Positions 4,958 through 5,531 of a DNA stretch of 5,531 nucleotides are shown here, in pieces. A program made the translations under genes and the position numbers. The stretch is from Candidatus Hydrothermota bacterium (lineage in GTDB: Bacteria; Hydrothermota; Hydrothermia; B15-G9). The notes beneath the pieces were generated by a model. The model saw only the letters and a list, made by a program, of their open reading frames with translations, was not told where the DNA came from and made no database searches. The stretch lies in NCBI GenBank assembly GCA_003645975.1, contig QNDP01000116.1, forward strand, positions 1-5,531. Direction: 5' to 3'. The stretch's first letter is position 1, and every line of letters starts with the position of its first letter.

Positions 4958-5531
4958 TTGCTCCAAATTTTATTGGTATTGCAACTGGTTATCGACCCTG
5001 AGCTTTCGCACAATGTCCTAACGGCATATTGGTTCGTTCAAAACGGAGAATATGACAGTGCCGCCACCATCTTCAAAAAATATGGGTTGTTTGAAGAATT
5101 GGCTGAACTTTACATCCTTGAGGGCGAATATGATTCCGCTGTGGCGGTTTTAAAAACGACGATCCAAAAGAAAGGAGAAACCGCCAGAATCCTCAGAATA
5201 ATGACGAAAGCTTATGTGTATAAGGGAGATAAAAAACATGCCATAAAGATGGCAAAAAGGATGGCAAGCCTTTTCCCCGATTCCACTGAGGCCATCAAAC
5301 TCGCCGCACGGGTGTTCTTTGAATTCGACGAATATGAACTTGCAAAAAAGACTTACAGGAAATTGATCCAGTTGGGGGCATCATCCGACTCCATCTGGTT
5401 GGAAATGGCTAACACCTTCCTGCTCAACGATGAACTTGATTCGGCCATCAAATATTACCGAAAGGCATTGATTAGCACCCTTCAGCCTAACGTTGCTTTC
5501 TATGGTCTTGGGTTATGCTTTGAGCAACTCG
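4958..5531 (+). CDS. TPR-repeat protein, N-terminal part (cut by window edge)
   Basis: At least 191 residues are open to the window end without a stop. After a hydrophobic N-terminus (about 2-12), the sequence is a chain of helix pairs with the tetratricopeptide pattern. Approximate repeats are 22-44, 45-70, 74-106, 109-141 and 143-176, with a sixth beginning near 177. Hallmark positions include GEYDSA (30-35 and 56-61), DEYELAKKTYRKL (124-136) and DELDSAIKYYRKAL (158-171). TPR arrays serve as protein-binding scaffolds; partner and function are unknown. The N-terminus could be a short signal or anchor, but no clear signal peptidase site is visible. The start is ambiguous: ATG at 4952 would add Met-Lys and give a more normal signal-like N-terminus, but the ribosome binding site spacing favours TTG at 4958. 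The gene has its own strong promoter and is divergent from the aldehyde dehydrogenase gene. Confidence 0.85.
   Translation, partial: MLQILLVLQLVIDPELSHNVLTAYWFVQNGEYDSAATIFKKYGLFEELAELYILEGEYDSAVAVLKTTIQKKGETARILRIMTKAYVYKGDKKHAIKMAKRMASLFPDSTEAIKLAARVFFEFDEYELAKKTYRKLIQLGASSDSIWLEMANTFLLNDELDSAIKYYRKALISTLQPNVAFYGLGLCFEQL

Noticed and set aside
4807..5013. Minus-strand open frame of 68 codons across the divergent intergenic region
   Set aside because: It covers the strong plus-strand promoter and the start of the TPR gene, overlaps the aldehyde dehydrogenase start in another frame, and shows no family features.
1..5531. CRISPR array, tRNA, rRNA or insertion sequence
   Set aside because: No regularly spaced repeats, tRNA-like cloverleaf, rRNA segments, transposase motifs or terminal inverted repeats were seen on either strand.

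Overview
The window is a compact bacterial stretch of moderate GC content. A run of six genes lies on the minus strand, and a divergently transcribed gene on the plus strand leaves at the right edge. The murE gene for peptidoglycan synthesis, a Sec-type signal peptide and strong GGAGG-type ribosome binding sites all indicate a bacterium. Nothing here identifies the phylum. The gene style would fit a Thermotogota-like or similar anaerobic lineage, but that is only an impression.

In minus-strand reading order (right to left) the genes are: an aldehyde dehydrogenase with an extra basic C-terminal tail (3228-4874); a short homoserine dehydrogenase without an ACT domain (2134-3153); a secreted protein resembling the YbjN/CesT chaperone fold (1604-2080); a 75-residue protein with a polybasic N-terminus and an incomplete zinc ribbon (1336-1563); a four-helix membrane protein of unknown function with a striking conserved-looking central motif (372-1334); and the N-terminal third of MurE (1-394, cut by the window edge). 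The last three are packed very tightly: one base separates the zinc-ribbon and membrane genes, and murE starts 23 nt inside the membrane gene. This suggests translational coupling.

On the plus strand a near-consensus sigma-70 promoter (TTGATT, 17 bp, TATAAT) drives a TPR-repeat protein that runs off the right end. Its ribosome binding site is too close to the first ATG, so a TTG start two codons later is favoured.

The gap between the two dehydrogenase genes holds a plausible promoter built into a tandem 20/21-nt direct repeat, so the homoserine dehydrogenase and genes below it may be transcribed separately from the aldehyde dehydrogenase. A long hairpin covers the homoserine dehydrogenase stop codon and separates the metabolic part of the cluster from the envelope part. 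No mobile element, tRNA, rRNA or CRISPR array is visible, and there is no gene-free stretch longer than about 85 bases. The most interesting unknown is the envelope-linked trio (secreted YbjN-like protein, zinc-ribbon protein, membrane protein) placed directly upstream of murE.
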